Shown here in pieces: positions 1-7,253 of a DNA stretch of 15,082 nt (within the stretch, counting starts at the first letter, position 1; every line of letters starts with the position of its first letter). The stretch is taken from NCBI GenBank assembly GCA_002686115.1, contig NZAF01000043.1, positions 1 through 15,082 of the forward strand, given 5' to 3'. The notes under the pieces are model-generated. The model was not told where the DNA came from. It made no database searches and worked only from the letters and a program-made list of their open reading frames with translations. Made by a program: the position numbers and the translations under genes. This DNA comes from Halobacteriovorax sp. Its GTDB lineage: Bacteria; Bdellovibrionota; Bacteriovoracia; Bacteriovoracales; Bacteriovoracaceae.

Positions 1-2460
1 TATCCCATAAAGCTTTAATGCCTCAGACCCAATAGCAATGGCATCATCGGCTTTACCTTGGTTGGTATAGTAATTCATCTGAATTTCAAAAACTTTTGCC
101 TTGTCTTCTTTTGACTTCGTTTTATCAAGAAGAATTTGATAAAGTTCTTCAGCCTTTTTTGTTTGAGCACATAAGTAGTAGTTCTCAGAGAGTTGAGTCG
201 CTATACGAAGTGTTCTGTCATAGTCATCTTCCCATTTATTATCTAAAAGAGAGGAATAACAGATCTCGTAAAAATTCATGGCTGCTTGATATGAAGATGA
301 CTCATATGCTTTTTGACCAGCAATTTCATTATATTTGATAATCGTTTCATGAGTAAACGATTCTTTAGAGGAATTATTTAAATGAAAAACAAGATCAAAG
401 ATATCAATATCAAAATCATGATTAAGTTGATAAATGTAGTGACTTGCAATATTCTCATGAATACTTTTAATTTTTTGAGCCCCGATTGACTCATTTGAAG
501 CTTGTTGAATCTTGTCATGAATAAACTTGAAGTGAGAGTCGAGCTCTTGATCTAAGTCATGCTCGATAAACTTGTAATTGTCATCTAATGGTATAATCAA
601 CTCTTTTTCAATGAGTGTCTTACATGCTGCGATTAAGTCTTTTTGATTAAGATTAGTGATAAACTTCAAGTCACTTAACTTAAATGAAGTTCCAAGAACT
701 GAGGCACTTTGAATCGTACTGAGTTCAACGGATGATAGATCATCCAGTTTTTCCATTAAAAGATCGATGAGGTTATCTCCAACTTGTTCTGAAGATATAC
801 CTTTTAGATCGGAATACCATTTTTTTGTAAAGTTATCGAATTTAATTAGAGATTTTCTATGTAGGTTCTCTAATAAGTTAATCGTAAAAAATGGGTTACC
901 TTGTGTCTTCTTATATAAGATATCCGAAAGAGTCTTTATTTCTTTATCTTGCCTTTTAAGTGTATCTTCAATAAGTGAAACAATTTCAAGTTTATTAAGG
1001 TTTGTAAGAGCTATCTCTTCAATCTTTATTCCAAGCTCCTTAATGTGATTAATTGATATTTGAAAAGGATGATTAGAGTCAACTTCGTTGTTACGATAGC
1101 CACATATTAATAAGAGATTTTGGTCTTTGATATCACTAAAAAGGTATTTGATGAGATTTATCGTTGATTGATCCGCCCACTGAAGATCATCTAAGAAGAT
1201 GACTAATGGATTACCAGATTTTTTAAAACAGGAAATAAAATCTTTAAAAGTTTTATGTAGAAGGTTTTGTAGAGCACTAGTATCAAGATTTGTGTATGTT
1301 TTTTCCTGTTCTCCTACGAGCCTTTCTAAATTGGGAATGATTTCAGTAAGTAAGTGAAGTGAGTCTCCAACTGTATCGATAATTGTGTCACGCCATCTTT
1401 GAATATTTGAATGATTCTCAATGAGGACATAATCAACCAGTTTTATGAATGCCTGAGATATACCAAAGTAGGGGATATTCTTTTTAAATTGATCAAATTT
1501 TCCATTTATAAATAGTCCATCATATTCTGTTATTGGCTTTTTAACTTCATTTACAAGTGCAGTTTTACCAATTCCAGAATATCCATTGACGAGGAGAATA
1601 CGGCTTTTGCTATTGGCCGTAAGGTGAACCATGTTTAAGATTTTGTTCTTTTCTTCTGTTCTACCATATATCTTTGTCGGGATTTCAAACTTTGATAGTA
1701 GATCACCTCTTGCAAGCTCAAAGTTCTCTACTCTTTGATTAAAGCGAATAATATCTTCAAGTTGTTGAATGTCTTCTGTAATCCCTGTTGCTGTTTGATA
1801 TCTGTCCTCAGCATTCTTTTCAAGCATTTTATCAACAATAAGCTCAAAGACAGGATGGAGATGTCTATTGATAGAAGAAATCTTTTGATGGGTCTTTGTA
1901 ATATGAGCATGAATAATTTTATGGGGCTCTTTTTCATTATACAAAAATTTCTTTGTTAAGAGGAAGTATACAAGAGCACCTAATGAGTAGATATCACTTC
2001 TGTAGTCTATACTTCTGCCGATCCTACCAGTTTGTTCTGGCGAGATGAAATGAAGATTTCCTGAGATCTTACTAAGATGATTTGTTGTTGTATAGTCAAG
2101 GCGTGTATCAGATGATTGTTTAAAGTTGACGAGCTTAACTTGTCTCTCTTTAATGTTAAAGTAAATACTTTCCGGGCAAATATTATTAAAAATCAACTTC
2201 TTGTTCCAAAGATATTTTAGAACGTCACATATCTGTTTTGTGATATCACAAATCTCTAATTCGTTAAATTGATATTCTAAAATGAGTTCTGATAGGGGGA
2301 TATAATCTAATTCTCTTAGTTCTTTATCAAAACTTAGAGAATTGTTCTTTGAGCCATAAATAAGAGGATGATTAATCTTCGTTAAGATGTCATTTTCTCT
2401 CTTTAAAATGATTTCACTTAATTCAAAGTGATTATTCTTTGTATCAATAACTGCGCTCAT
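1..2460 (-). CDS. Pseudokinase-like/AAA ATPase/helical-repeat signalling protein (3' part outside window)
   Basis: An open frame without stops runs from ATG 2460 to the left edge (820 codons); an in-frame TAA lies 21-24 bases upstream of the ATG. The first 240 residues resemble the kinase domain of large multidomain Ser/Thr kinase/AAA/histidine kinase proteins: an alpha-C-like segment near residues 20-32, SPEQTGR at 140-146, and DYRSDIYSLG at 152-161. The catalytic loop reads FNNICPES (91-98) and the DFG position reads NFK (112-114). The glycine-loop part of the N-lobe is absent. I therefore call it a pseudokinase. A Walker A (NGYSGIGKT, 292-300) and a Walker B with LDDLQWAD (about 421-428) define an AAA_16-type STAND ATPase. 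After it come helical, TPR-like segments up to the window edge. Family members often continue into GAF and histidine-kinase or cyclase domains, which cannot be seen here. The likely role is cytosolic signal integration. Confidence 0.85.
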   Translation of the reverse strand, partial: MSAVIDTKNNHFELSEIILKRENDILTKINHPLIYGSKNNSLSFDKELRELDYIPLSELILEYQFNELEICDITKQICDVLKYLWNKKLIFNNICPESIYFNIKERQVKLVNFKQSSDTRLDYTTTNHLSKISGNLHFISPEQTGRIGRSIDYRSDIYSLGALVYFLLTKKFLYNEKEPHKIIHAHITKTHQKISSINRHLHPVFELIVDKMLEKNAEDRYQTATGITEDIQQLEDIIRFNQRVENFELARGDLLSKFEIPTKIYGRTEEKNKILNMVHLTANSKSRILLVNGYSGIGKTALVNEVKKPITEYDGLFINGKFDQFKKNIPYFGISQAFIKLVDYVLIENHSNIQRWRDTIIDTVGDSLHLLTEIIPNLERLVGEQEKTYTNLDTSALQNLLHKTFKDFISCFKKSGNPLVIFLDDLQWADQSTINLIKYLFSDIKDQNLLLICGYRNNEVDSNHPFQISINHIKELGIKIEEIALTNLNKLEIVSLIEDTLKRQDKEIKTLSDILYKKTQGNPFFTINLLENLHRKSLIKFDNFTKKWYSDLKGISSEQVGDNLIDLLMEKLDDLSSVELSTIQSASVLGTSFKLSDLKFITNLNQKDLIAACKTLIEKELIIPLDDNYKFIEHDLDQELDSHFKFIHDKIQQASNESIGAQKIKSIHENIASHYIYQLNHDFDIDIFDLVFHLNNSSKESFTHETIIKYNEIAGQKAYESSSYQAAMNFYEICYSSLLDNKWEDDYDRTLRIATQLSENYYLCAQTKKAEELYQILLDKTKSKEDKAKVFEIQMNYYTNQGKADDAIAIGSEALKLYGI

Positions 2461-2562
2461 ACTTCCTACAATAAAGAAAACTTATGTGTACTTATCGGCT
2501 ATAGGTATAGGAAAATTAAATAGATACAGATAAGTTTGGCATAAGATTGGAGGAGCAAGAAC
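2461..2562. promoter_or_regulatory. Divergent intergenic region with symmetric elements
   Basis: These 102 bases separate the minus-strand signalling gene from the plus-strand membrane protein gene and must hold at least one promoter. I see a palindrome CTATAGGTATAG (2499-2510), flanked by a 7-base inverted repeat ACTTATC (2490-2496) and GATAAGT (2529-2535). No convincing -35/-10 pair stands out on either strand. The symmetry suggests a regulator site, but that is inference. Confidence 0.3.
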
Positions 2563-3417
2563 TTGTGTTACAGTAAAGAAGTAAGCCTCATTGCAGGAGG
2601 CACAATTTTTTCTTTTTCCACGATTAATTTTATCAAATATAAGCTCTATGAATGTTTTAAGGGATTTACTAAGTCAGACAGACAAAGGCAAATGATTCTC
2701 TGGCTCACACTTGGCTACCTTTCTATTGGAGTTCATCAAATTCTTGAGTTCTTTGCTATACATTTAGAAAGTCATATTATTTATAAGTTTGGATTAATAA
2801 GTTCAATTTCTGCAATGTATTTTAATATGCGTGCTACGGAGTCCTTATTATTTAAAAACTATGGAAGCAGAATATATTTATTGTTAATTGTCTTATGTAG
2901 TGTACATATTTTTTCACGAGATATGAGCTTTCAAAATCATCACTTCTATATTCGTGGAGAATCTCATTTTTACTGGGGAGCAGTTTGGATGCTTCTTTTT
3001 CTCTACTGGAATTTTTTGCATTTATTCACTTTCTTTAAAACTAAGAAGAAAGTCGCTCTACTTCTTCCATTTTGTTCTTTGAACCTATCCTTCATACTCT
3101 CTGCTTTGTACTGTTACTCAATAGGATTATATCAAGAAGTTAATGGACATAATAATTTAGCATCAGTATGTGGAGGATTATTATCAAACTTTGAGATTGT
3201 ATTTGATGCTCCAAGCATTTGGTGTGTTTTTGCAACCCTTCAAGGACCACTTCTTTTATACTTTTCACGTTTTGTGTACACACGTGATATTTTCAATAAC
3301 TCTGCCCAGAATGTGTCTGTTAAGTACCCAATTTTATTAACACTATTGCTGGTTTCTATCATATTTATCTCCCTACCACTCTTTTCAGCGTTATCTTATA
3401 AGATGATTTTAAAGTAA
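2563..3417 (+). CDS. Multi-pass membrane protein, DUF6629-like
   Basis: The 284-residue protein has about seven hydrophobic segments (roughly residues 8-25, 44-66, 73-90, 101-117, 134-155, 163-185 and 252-277). The start is TTG 2563, chosen because a strong GGAGG (2549-2553) sits nine bases before it. It gives the N-terminus MCYSKEVSLIAG, which resembles the characteristic MCFSA-type opening of DUF6629 membrane proteins. The HQILEF segment (about 58-63) inside a helix also fits that kind of protein. The function of that family is unknown to me. It stands alone: the upstream gene is divergent, and a hairpin follows the stop codon before the next gene. The family call rests mainly on the N-terminal motif and the helix layout, so it is moderate. 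Confidence 0.7.
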   Translation: MCYSKEVSLIAGGTIFSFSTINFIKYKLYECFKGFTKSDRQRQMILWLTLGYLSIGVHQILEFFAIHLESHIIYKFGLISSISAMYFNMRATESLLFKNYGSRIYLLLIVLCSVHIFSRDMSFQNHHFYIRGESHFYWGAVWMLLFLYWNFLHLFTFFKTKKKVALLLPFCSLNLSFILSALYCYSIGLYQEVNGHNNLASVCGGLLSNFEIVFDAPSIWCVFATLQGPLLLYFSRFVYTRDIFNNSAQNVSVKYPILLTLLLVSIIFISLPLFSALSYKMILK

Positions 3418-3428
3418 GTTAAATTTCT

Positions 3429-3453
3429 AAGCCTAGTTGATAGATCTAGGCTT
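3429..3453 (+). terminator. Hairpin after the membrane protein gene
   Basis: A perfect 8-bp inverted repeat, AAGCCTAG (3429-3436) and CTAGGCTT (3446-3453), with a 9-base loop begins 11 bases after the stop codon. No T-run follows it, so it is at best a weak intrinsic terminator or a 3'-end stabilising structure. Confidence 0.35.
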
Positions 3454-3482
3454 GATTGATATCTAAATAAAAAGGGAGTTTA

Positions 3483-4547
3483 ATGGAATTTGAACAAGCT
3501 TCAAATAGATACGTATTGACCCATGAAATTATTGATTATGATCAATTGGCCAAGGATCTAGTCGTTCATTTGCGTGATGATCTCACTCAGAGAGACTTGA
3601 GTCTGCACCTTGGATACAGTTTTAATCAGGTTGGAAAGTGGGAAAGTGGGCACACTCGAGTAAGGTGGTCTAATTTTTGTGACCTTCTAGAGTTTAGAGG
3701 TATTGAAGTAAAAAAAGTGATAGATCGAATTGTTGAATATGTTGCAAGCGACTTAGATTATAGAGATGATATTTTAGAGATAATCATCAAAGGATACACG
3801 CTCCTAGAGAAAAAAGGAGAAGACTCATATGAAAAGATTAAGAGAATTTCACAAACAACATCAAAGCAAATAGATCTTGCGACGATTTTAGAATTACTTG
3901 ATTGCAGTGAACATATCCTTATTTATCAATTGTCGGATCTAATTGACTGTTCACAAATTAGGTTATTAGAAAATAAATATCAGATATATCAAGACAGAAT
4001 TGATGCAATTGCAGAAAATCCTATGATTCCTGCTGTAAGAGCAAGTCTTGAACTTTCAAGTTATAAAGAACTAAAAGAGCATAGTGATCAGTTTGTAGCT
4101 ATTCACAGTGGCGCAAGCTTGGTTGAAGTGAAGCACGCCCTTTCAATAATGCAAGGCCATAGAGAAATTGAAAAGAAGGCAAGAATATATAAAGTCATTG
4201 GACCAGGGTATTCTTTTTCTCACTCTAGAAACCCACGCCTTCGAAACTTTAATAAGACGATGTTTGACTTAGCTGGACGTACATATCCTGTTGACTTGAA
4301 TGATTGTGATAGAACGTACGCCAAGACGGTATCTAATTCTTCAATACTTGTGAATCCAGTCTCTCAAAAAGTTTCACAGGAACTTGCCAATCTTATTAGA
4401 GATGTTCATTCAAAGGTCTATGATATATTGGCAAAAGATCAGACTGAATATAAAGACGAACCAAAAGAAAATGTACAAGTGATTACACTAGGAACTTTTA
4501 CTCCTGCGATTTTAAATTCTCATCGTAAAGATGATTTACACTTGTAA
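3483..4547 (+). CDS. XRE-type HTH transcriptional regulator with unassigned C-terminal domain
   Basis: The 354-residue protein carries an N-terminal helix-turn-helix of the Cro/C1 type at about residues 28-75 (TQRDLSLHLGYSFNQVGKWE followed by SG), so DNA binding is likely. The remaining 280 residues are mostly helical in character (about 90-200 and 305-330) with a more mixed stretch at 230-300. I do not recognise them. Long HTH proteins of similar layout, such as the TIGR02147 group, are common in predatory Bdellovibrionota, but I see no decisive match. AGGGAG lies four bases before the ATG. The last 50 bases overlap the 3' end of the convergent nitroreductase-like gene, so the two transcripts are antisense to each other there. 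It may regulate that neighbour; this is inference. Confidence 0.8.
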   Translation: MEFEQASNRYVLTHEIIDYDQLAKDLVVHLRDDLTQRDLSLHLGYSFNQVGKWESGHTRVRWSNFCDLLEFRGIEVKKVIDRIVEYVASDLDYRDDILEIIIKGYTLLEKKGEDSYEKIKRISQTTSKQIDLATILELLDCSEHILIYQLSDLIDCSQIRLLENKYQIYQDRIDAIAENPMIPAVRASLELSSYKELKEHSDQFVAIHSGASLVEVKHALSIMQGHREIEKKARIYKVIGPGYSFSHSRNPRLRNFNKTMFDLAGRTYPVDLNDCDRTYAKTVSNSSILVNPVSQKVSQELANLIRDVHSKVYDILAKDQTEYKDEPKENVQVITLGTFTPAILNSHRKDDLHL

Positions 4548-5577
4548 ACTCTTGTTCATTTATTCTTAGTGACGGAACGTCTTTTGACTTTGGAACTCCA
4601 ATTCGAAAGAGCCAGCCAATATTTCCATCAACTCCAAGGAGATGACTCATCTCGTGATATCTCTCAATGAATCTTTTGGAAGTTTCATGATCGTTTAACT
4701 CCTCAAACTTATGGCTTGCACACAGAAGAGGGTAAGATGATGTTGTCATTGGTTGTAGATAATAGCCCATTTTCGTAAGCTCCAACCACTGGTGGTAGCA
4801 ATCTTCTCCCATCTCAATATAGTCTTCTTTTTTATCTAGATCTTTTTTGTAAACGAGAATCGAGCTTGATGACATAAAGAGTGATGTGACAACTTGCTTA
4901 ACAATTGGAAATAATACTTTTCCAAAACTAGGAAATAGTTTTGCCAGAAATAAATTTAAAATATTTGCATAGGGCATATAAAGATTATTAAAGTTTAGGC
5001 CATAGTTTTCGTACTTGAATAGATTGACTTGATTCATTAAGTCACTAACGGCTATTTTGCTTTTCCAGACGTTCTGATCATTAAGAGCAAGTTCTTTCGC
5101 TTGCTTCTTAGATATTTTAACAATTTTAAAATCATTAAATAGCTTCGCTTGAATATCGTTTATCGTCTCTTTAGGCATATCTTTATATGCACCTCTATGA
5201 GTAAGCCGAGAGTGGATTTCTTTTTTTAGCTCGACAGGTTCGCGCTCTTCTTCTTCAAATGAAACAATCGCCCAGTGTGAGACATTTACATCTTCAAGCA
5301 TAAGCTCATTGAAGATAGGTTTAAGGTTGTGGTGGGAACATATAATATCGATTATTTTTTTAAGGCATCCATATGTAATGAGTGAGGACCTCTCTTTATA
5401 GTTTAATTCATGCTTAGAAATTGTCTTGTCATGAAAAATTTTCAGAAGATCATCTTGAAAACTAAGTCTAAATGGTTGAACGTTATCACCAGAAGGGATA
5501 CGTATTGAATAAGTCACGATATCAGTTTTAAAATCTTCACTAAGATTTACTTGAATTTTTTCTTTGGTTGCCAACAT
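4498..5577 (-). CDS. Nitroreductase-family (FMN-dependent) protein
   Basis: The 359-residue protein has marks of the Acg/SagB-like nitroreductase superfamily: IPSGDNVQPFRL (27-38), corresponding to the usual APSxDNxQPWRF flavin-site segment; RLTHRGAYKD (124-133), in place of the RxTxRxPF segment; YHQWLELTKMGYYLQPMT (261-278), matching the WLEATRLGLxLQP helix; and a C-terminal FRIGVPKSKDVPSLR (324-338), like the LRxGxP..PPSxRR ending. Such proteins bind FMN and catalyse NAD(P)H-dependent redox chemistry; the substrate cannot be told from sequence. The middle (200-240) is hydrophobic. The ATG at 5577 follows GGAG with good spacing, but that GGAG lies inside a long inverted repeat. It is the last gene of the minus-strand run and overlaps the convergent HTH gene by 50 bp. 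Confidence 0.75.
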   Translation of the reverse strand: MLATKEKIQVNLSEDFKTDIVTYSIRIPSGDNVQPFRLSFQDDLLKIFHDKTISKHELNYKERSSLITYGCLKKIIDIICSHHNLKPIFNELMLEDVNVSHWAIVSFEEEEREPVELKKEIHSRLTHRGAYKDMPKETINDIQAKLFNDFKIVKISKKQAKELALNDQNVWKSKIAVSDLMNQVNLFKYENYGLNFNNLYMPYANILNLFLAKLFPSFGKVLFPIVKQVVTSLFMSSSSILVYKKDLDKKEDYIEMGEDCYHQWLELTKMGYYLQPMTTSSYPLLCASHKFEELNDHETSKRFIERYHEMSHLLGVDGNIGWLFRIGVPKSKDVPSLRINEQEFTSVNHLYDENLKSQE

Positions 5578-5578
5578 T

Positions 5579-5620
5579 AATACTCCGTAGCCTGTTATTA
5601 TAATAGGGTTACGGAGTATT
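5579..5620 (-). promoter_or_regulatory. Hairpin sequestering the nitroreductase ribosome binding site
   Basis: Arms AATACTCCGTA (5579-5589) and TACGGAGTATT (5610-5620) are perfect 11-bp complements. The pairing extends inward through GU/GC pairs to a central TATTATAATA palindrome (5596-5605). In the minus-strand transcript the 3' arm holds the GGAG Shine-Dalgarno and ends one base before ATG 5577, while the 5' arm supplies ACTCC. It could be a translational switch or RNA thermometer, or a DNA operator around a TATAAT-like -10. Confidence 0.6.
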
Positions 5621-5636
5621 ATTTCTATTTATGAGC

Positions 5637-5679
5637 TTGTTTCTAAAATCGTGATGTAACTTTACAAAAATAGAAACAA
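5637..5679 (-). repeat. Second inverted repeat in the nitroreductase leader
   Basis: TTGTTTCTA (5637-5645) and TAGAAACAA (5671-5679) are perfect 9-bp complements separated by 25 bases. They lie between the lipoxygenase-like stop codon and the ribosome-binding-site hairpin. The loop contains GTGATGTAA (5651-5659). No T-run follows on the minus strand. It may be an operator or a leader RNA stem. Confidence 0.4.
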
Positions 5680-5701
5680 ATCAAGAAAAACAATAACTTT
5701 A

Positions 5702-7165
5702 TTAATATTGGATACTGACAGGAATTTCTGCCACAGGCATGTAATTCATTGTTTTTAGGTTTTTCTCTGTTTCTCTTAAGTCATTCTTAAATGTTTCAAC
5801 ATGGTCTTTTAATATAGGTAAGTGAAAGTCATATTGTGCATCAATGAGATTACTTACATTATAAGGCTTAAAGAAAAGCCAATTTGCTAGAACCAGACGT
5901 GTTTGGTCTAGAATAGTTGCTACCTTATTCAGATTTAATTTGAAATCAGGATTCTTATATTCAGGAGATGACACACGAACTCTTAATGGGTTTTTGTTAA
6001 GAGGGATTTCAGCATATGTTTTGTGATCAGCAGCATGTCCTAAAGAGACATCCCATATATATGAAGCAACAGCATGATAGAAAATGTCCTTATCATCCTT
6101 GGCCATGAGACTATTAGGGAATGTTTTATCTTCGTTATGAATATAGTCCATCCATCTTGTTACAAATTTATCATCTTCAGGTAATTCAGATAGAACATTC
6201 TTTGCAAATTTAAAAAACACCTTATAGTACTGGTCGTGAAATTTTCCATAAGGAGAATTCACGTGTTGAGGACCTTTTAAAGGAAAGAAGTATTTTGGAT
6301 ATGCTGGATTTCCCTTAATTCCATGATAGCCGAGAACAACGAGGTCTCTCATAGTTTTTGCCGTAGCTGGAAATGGAGCATATAACATCCACCACTTATT
6401 TTCGAGTAGTGATAATTTAGAATTTAAAACCTGCCAATCTAATTTAAGAGTTAGCTCTGTATGAGGGTGTATTAGTTGGAAGAGAATATGGGCCTTAGGA
6501 ACAGCTGTCTTTGTTATTGCGTTGATACTATCCATGGGAAAGTGAAGACGTGGGTGAGTTGCCACGATGATATGATTAGCAGCTGCCTGAAGAGCTATAA
6601 ACTTACCAAGTGTCCATAGGTCACCATCGCTTGGGTCGCAAACATAGTCACGTAGATTCATAGCTATAGGTTTGATACCATCTTCTGTTTTTTCAAAAAG
6701 TGTTATACTTGCTTCACACTTAACATTCGAGATAGGTTTTAAAACTTTCATTCCAACAAAATCAGCATAGAAATATGTTTTACCTTCTTCCATATAATCA
6801 GAAAAAAGACTTTTGGTTTGGTCGGTAAATTCACTCGTTAAAAACTTTGCGTAACAAGAGTTGTAAAAGTAGCCTGCAAACTCTTCATCACTTACAGGAG
6901 AGACCTTCCACCACATCAAGGCTTTTAAAAGAGCAAATGGCCAACCTAGTAACCAAACAACAACGTAGCGACTACCAATTTTAAACCACCAGTATAACCA
7001 CTCTTGCCATGGGATATGTAGAACACCAGGAGCTTCACCAAAAGGGTGGTTTGGAGAAGGTTGAGGCCATGGACCTCGTCTATCATATAAAAAGTCTTCT
7101 GGTGGGAGATCTTCAAACTCACTCTCAAGAGTGAGATCATCACTGAACTTAGTCTTCATATCCAT
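5702..7165 (-). CDS. Lipoxygenase-like non-heme iron dioxygenase
   Basis: The 487-residue protein resembles the catalytic domain of lipoxygenases, which oxygenate polyunsaturated fatty acids using a non-heme iron. It has PIAMNL (166-171) and PSDGDLWTLGKFI (178-190), then the His-rich helix HIIVATHPRLH (198-208). AHILFQLIHPH (225-235) fits the second lipoxygenase signature with one mismatch. HAADH (377-381) within GHAADHKTY, followed by NKNPLRVR, matches the HxxxN/H metal pair and its flank. The first pair is spaced H-x5-H instead of H-x4-H, and the protein ends in IPVSIQY where lipoxygenases end in Ile. There is no PLAT domain. A hydrophobic Trp-rich stretch (56-87) may touch membranes. AAAGGA precedes ATG 7165 but lies within a hairpin. 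It sits between GT2 and nitroreductase genes on the same strand. Confidence 0.72.
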   Translation of the reverse strand: MDMKTKFSDDLTLESEFEDLPPEDFLYDRRGPWPQPSPNHPFGEAPGVLHIPWQEWLYWWFKIGSRYVVVWLLGWPFALLKALMWWKVSPVSDEEFAGYFYNSCYAKFLTSEFTDQTKSLFSDYMEEGKTYFYADFVGMKVLKPISNVKCEASITLFEKTEDGIKPIAMNLRDYVCDPSDGDLWTLGKFIALQAAANHIIVATHPRLHFPMDSINAITKTAVPKAHILFQLIHPHTELTLKLDWQVLNSKLSLLENKWWMLYAPFPATAKTMRDLVVLGYHGIKGNPAYPKYFFPLKGPQHVNSPYGKFHDQYYKVFFKFAKNVLSELPEDDKFVTRWMDYIHNEDKTFPNSLMAKDDKDIFYHAVASYIWDVSLGHAADHKTYAEIPLNKNPLRVRVSSPEYKNPDFKLNLNKVATILDQTRLVLANWLFFKPYNVSNLIDAQYDFHLPILKDHVETFKNDLRETEKNLKTMNYMPVAEIPVSIQY

Positions 7166-7172
7166 ATTTCAT

Positions 7173-7204
7173 CCTTTAAATATTTGTCATTAATATTTTA
7201 AAGG
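7173..7204 (-). promoter_or_regulatory. Hairpin sequestering the lipoxygenase-like ribosome binding site
   Basis: CCTTTAAATATT (7173-7184) pairs with AATATTTTAAAGG (7192-7204): 12 bp with a single-base bulge and a 7-base loop. In the minus-strand transcript the 3' arm ends in AAAGG, the Shine-Dalgarno for ATG 7165, and the 5' arm begins with the complementary CCTTT. It is AT-rich and therefore marginally stable, which would suit a temperature- or ribosome-sensitive switch (inference). Confidence 0.5.
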
Positions 7205-7215
7205 CAATTGCTAAT

Positions 7216-7224
7216 GTGATGTAA
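7216..7224. promoter_or_regulatory. GTGATGTAA motif shared with the nitroreductase leader
   Basis: GTGATGTAA at 7216-7224 is identical to 5651-5659. Both copies lie upstream of a ribosome-binding-site hairpin on the same strand, 51 and 74 bases before the respective start codons. It is a possible common regulator site. A chance match between two AT-rich regions of about 100 bases is not excluded. Confidence 0.25.
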
Positions 7225-7253
7225 GAGGTAAAAAGATTTATTTGAGATAAGTT

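Noticed and set aside
96..1959. Plus-strand and alternative minus-strand open frames within the large signalling gene
   Set aside because: They are shadows of the uninterrupted minus-strand frame that carries Walker A, Walker B and kinase-like motifs.
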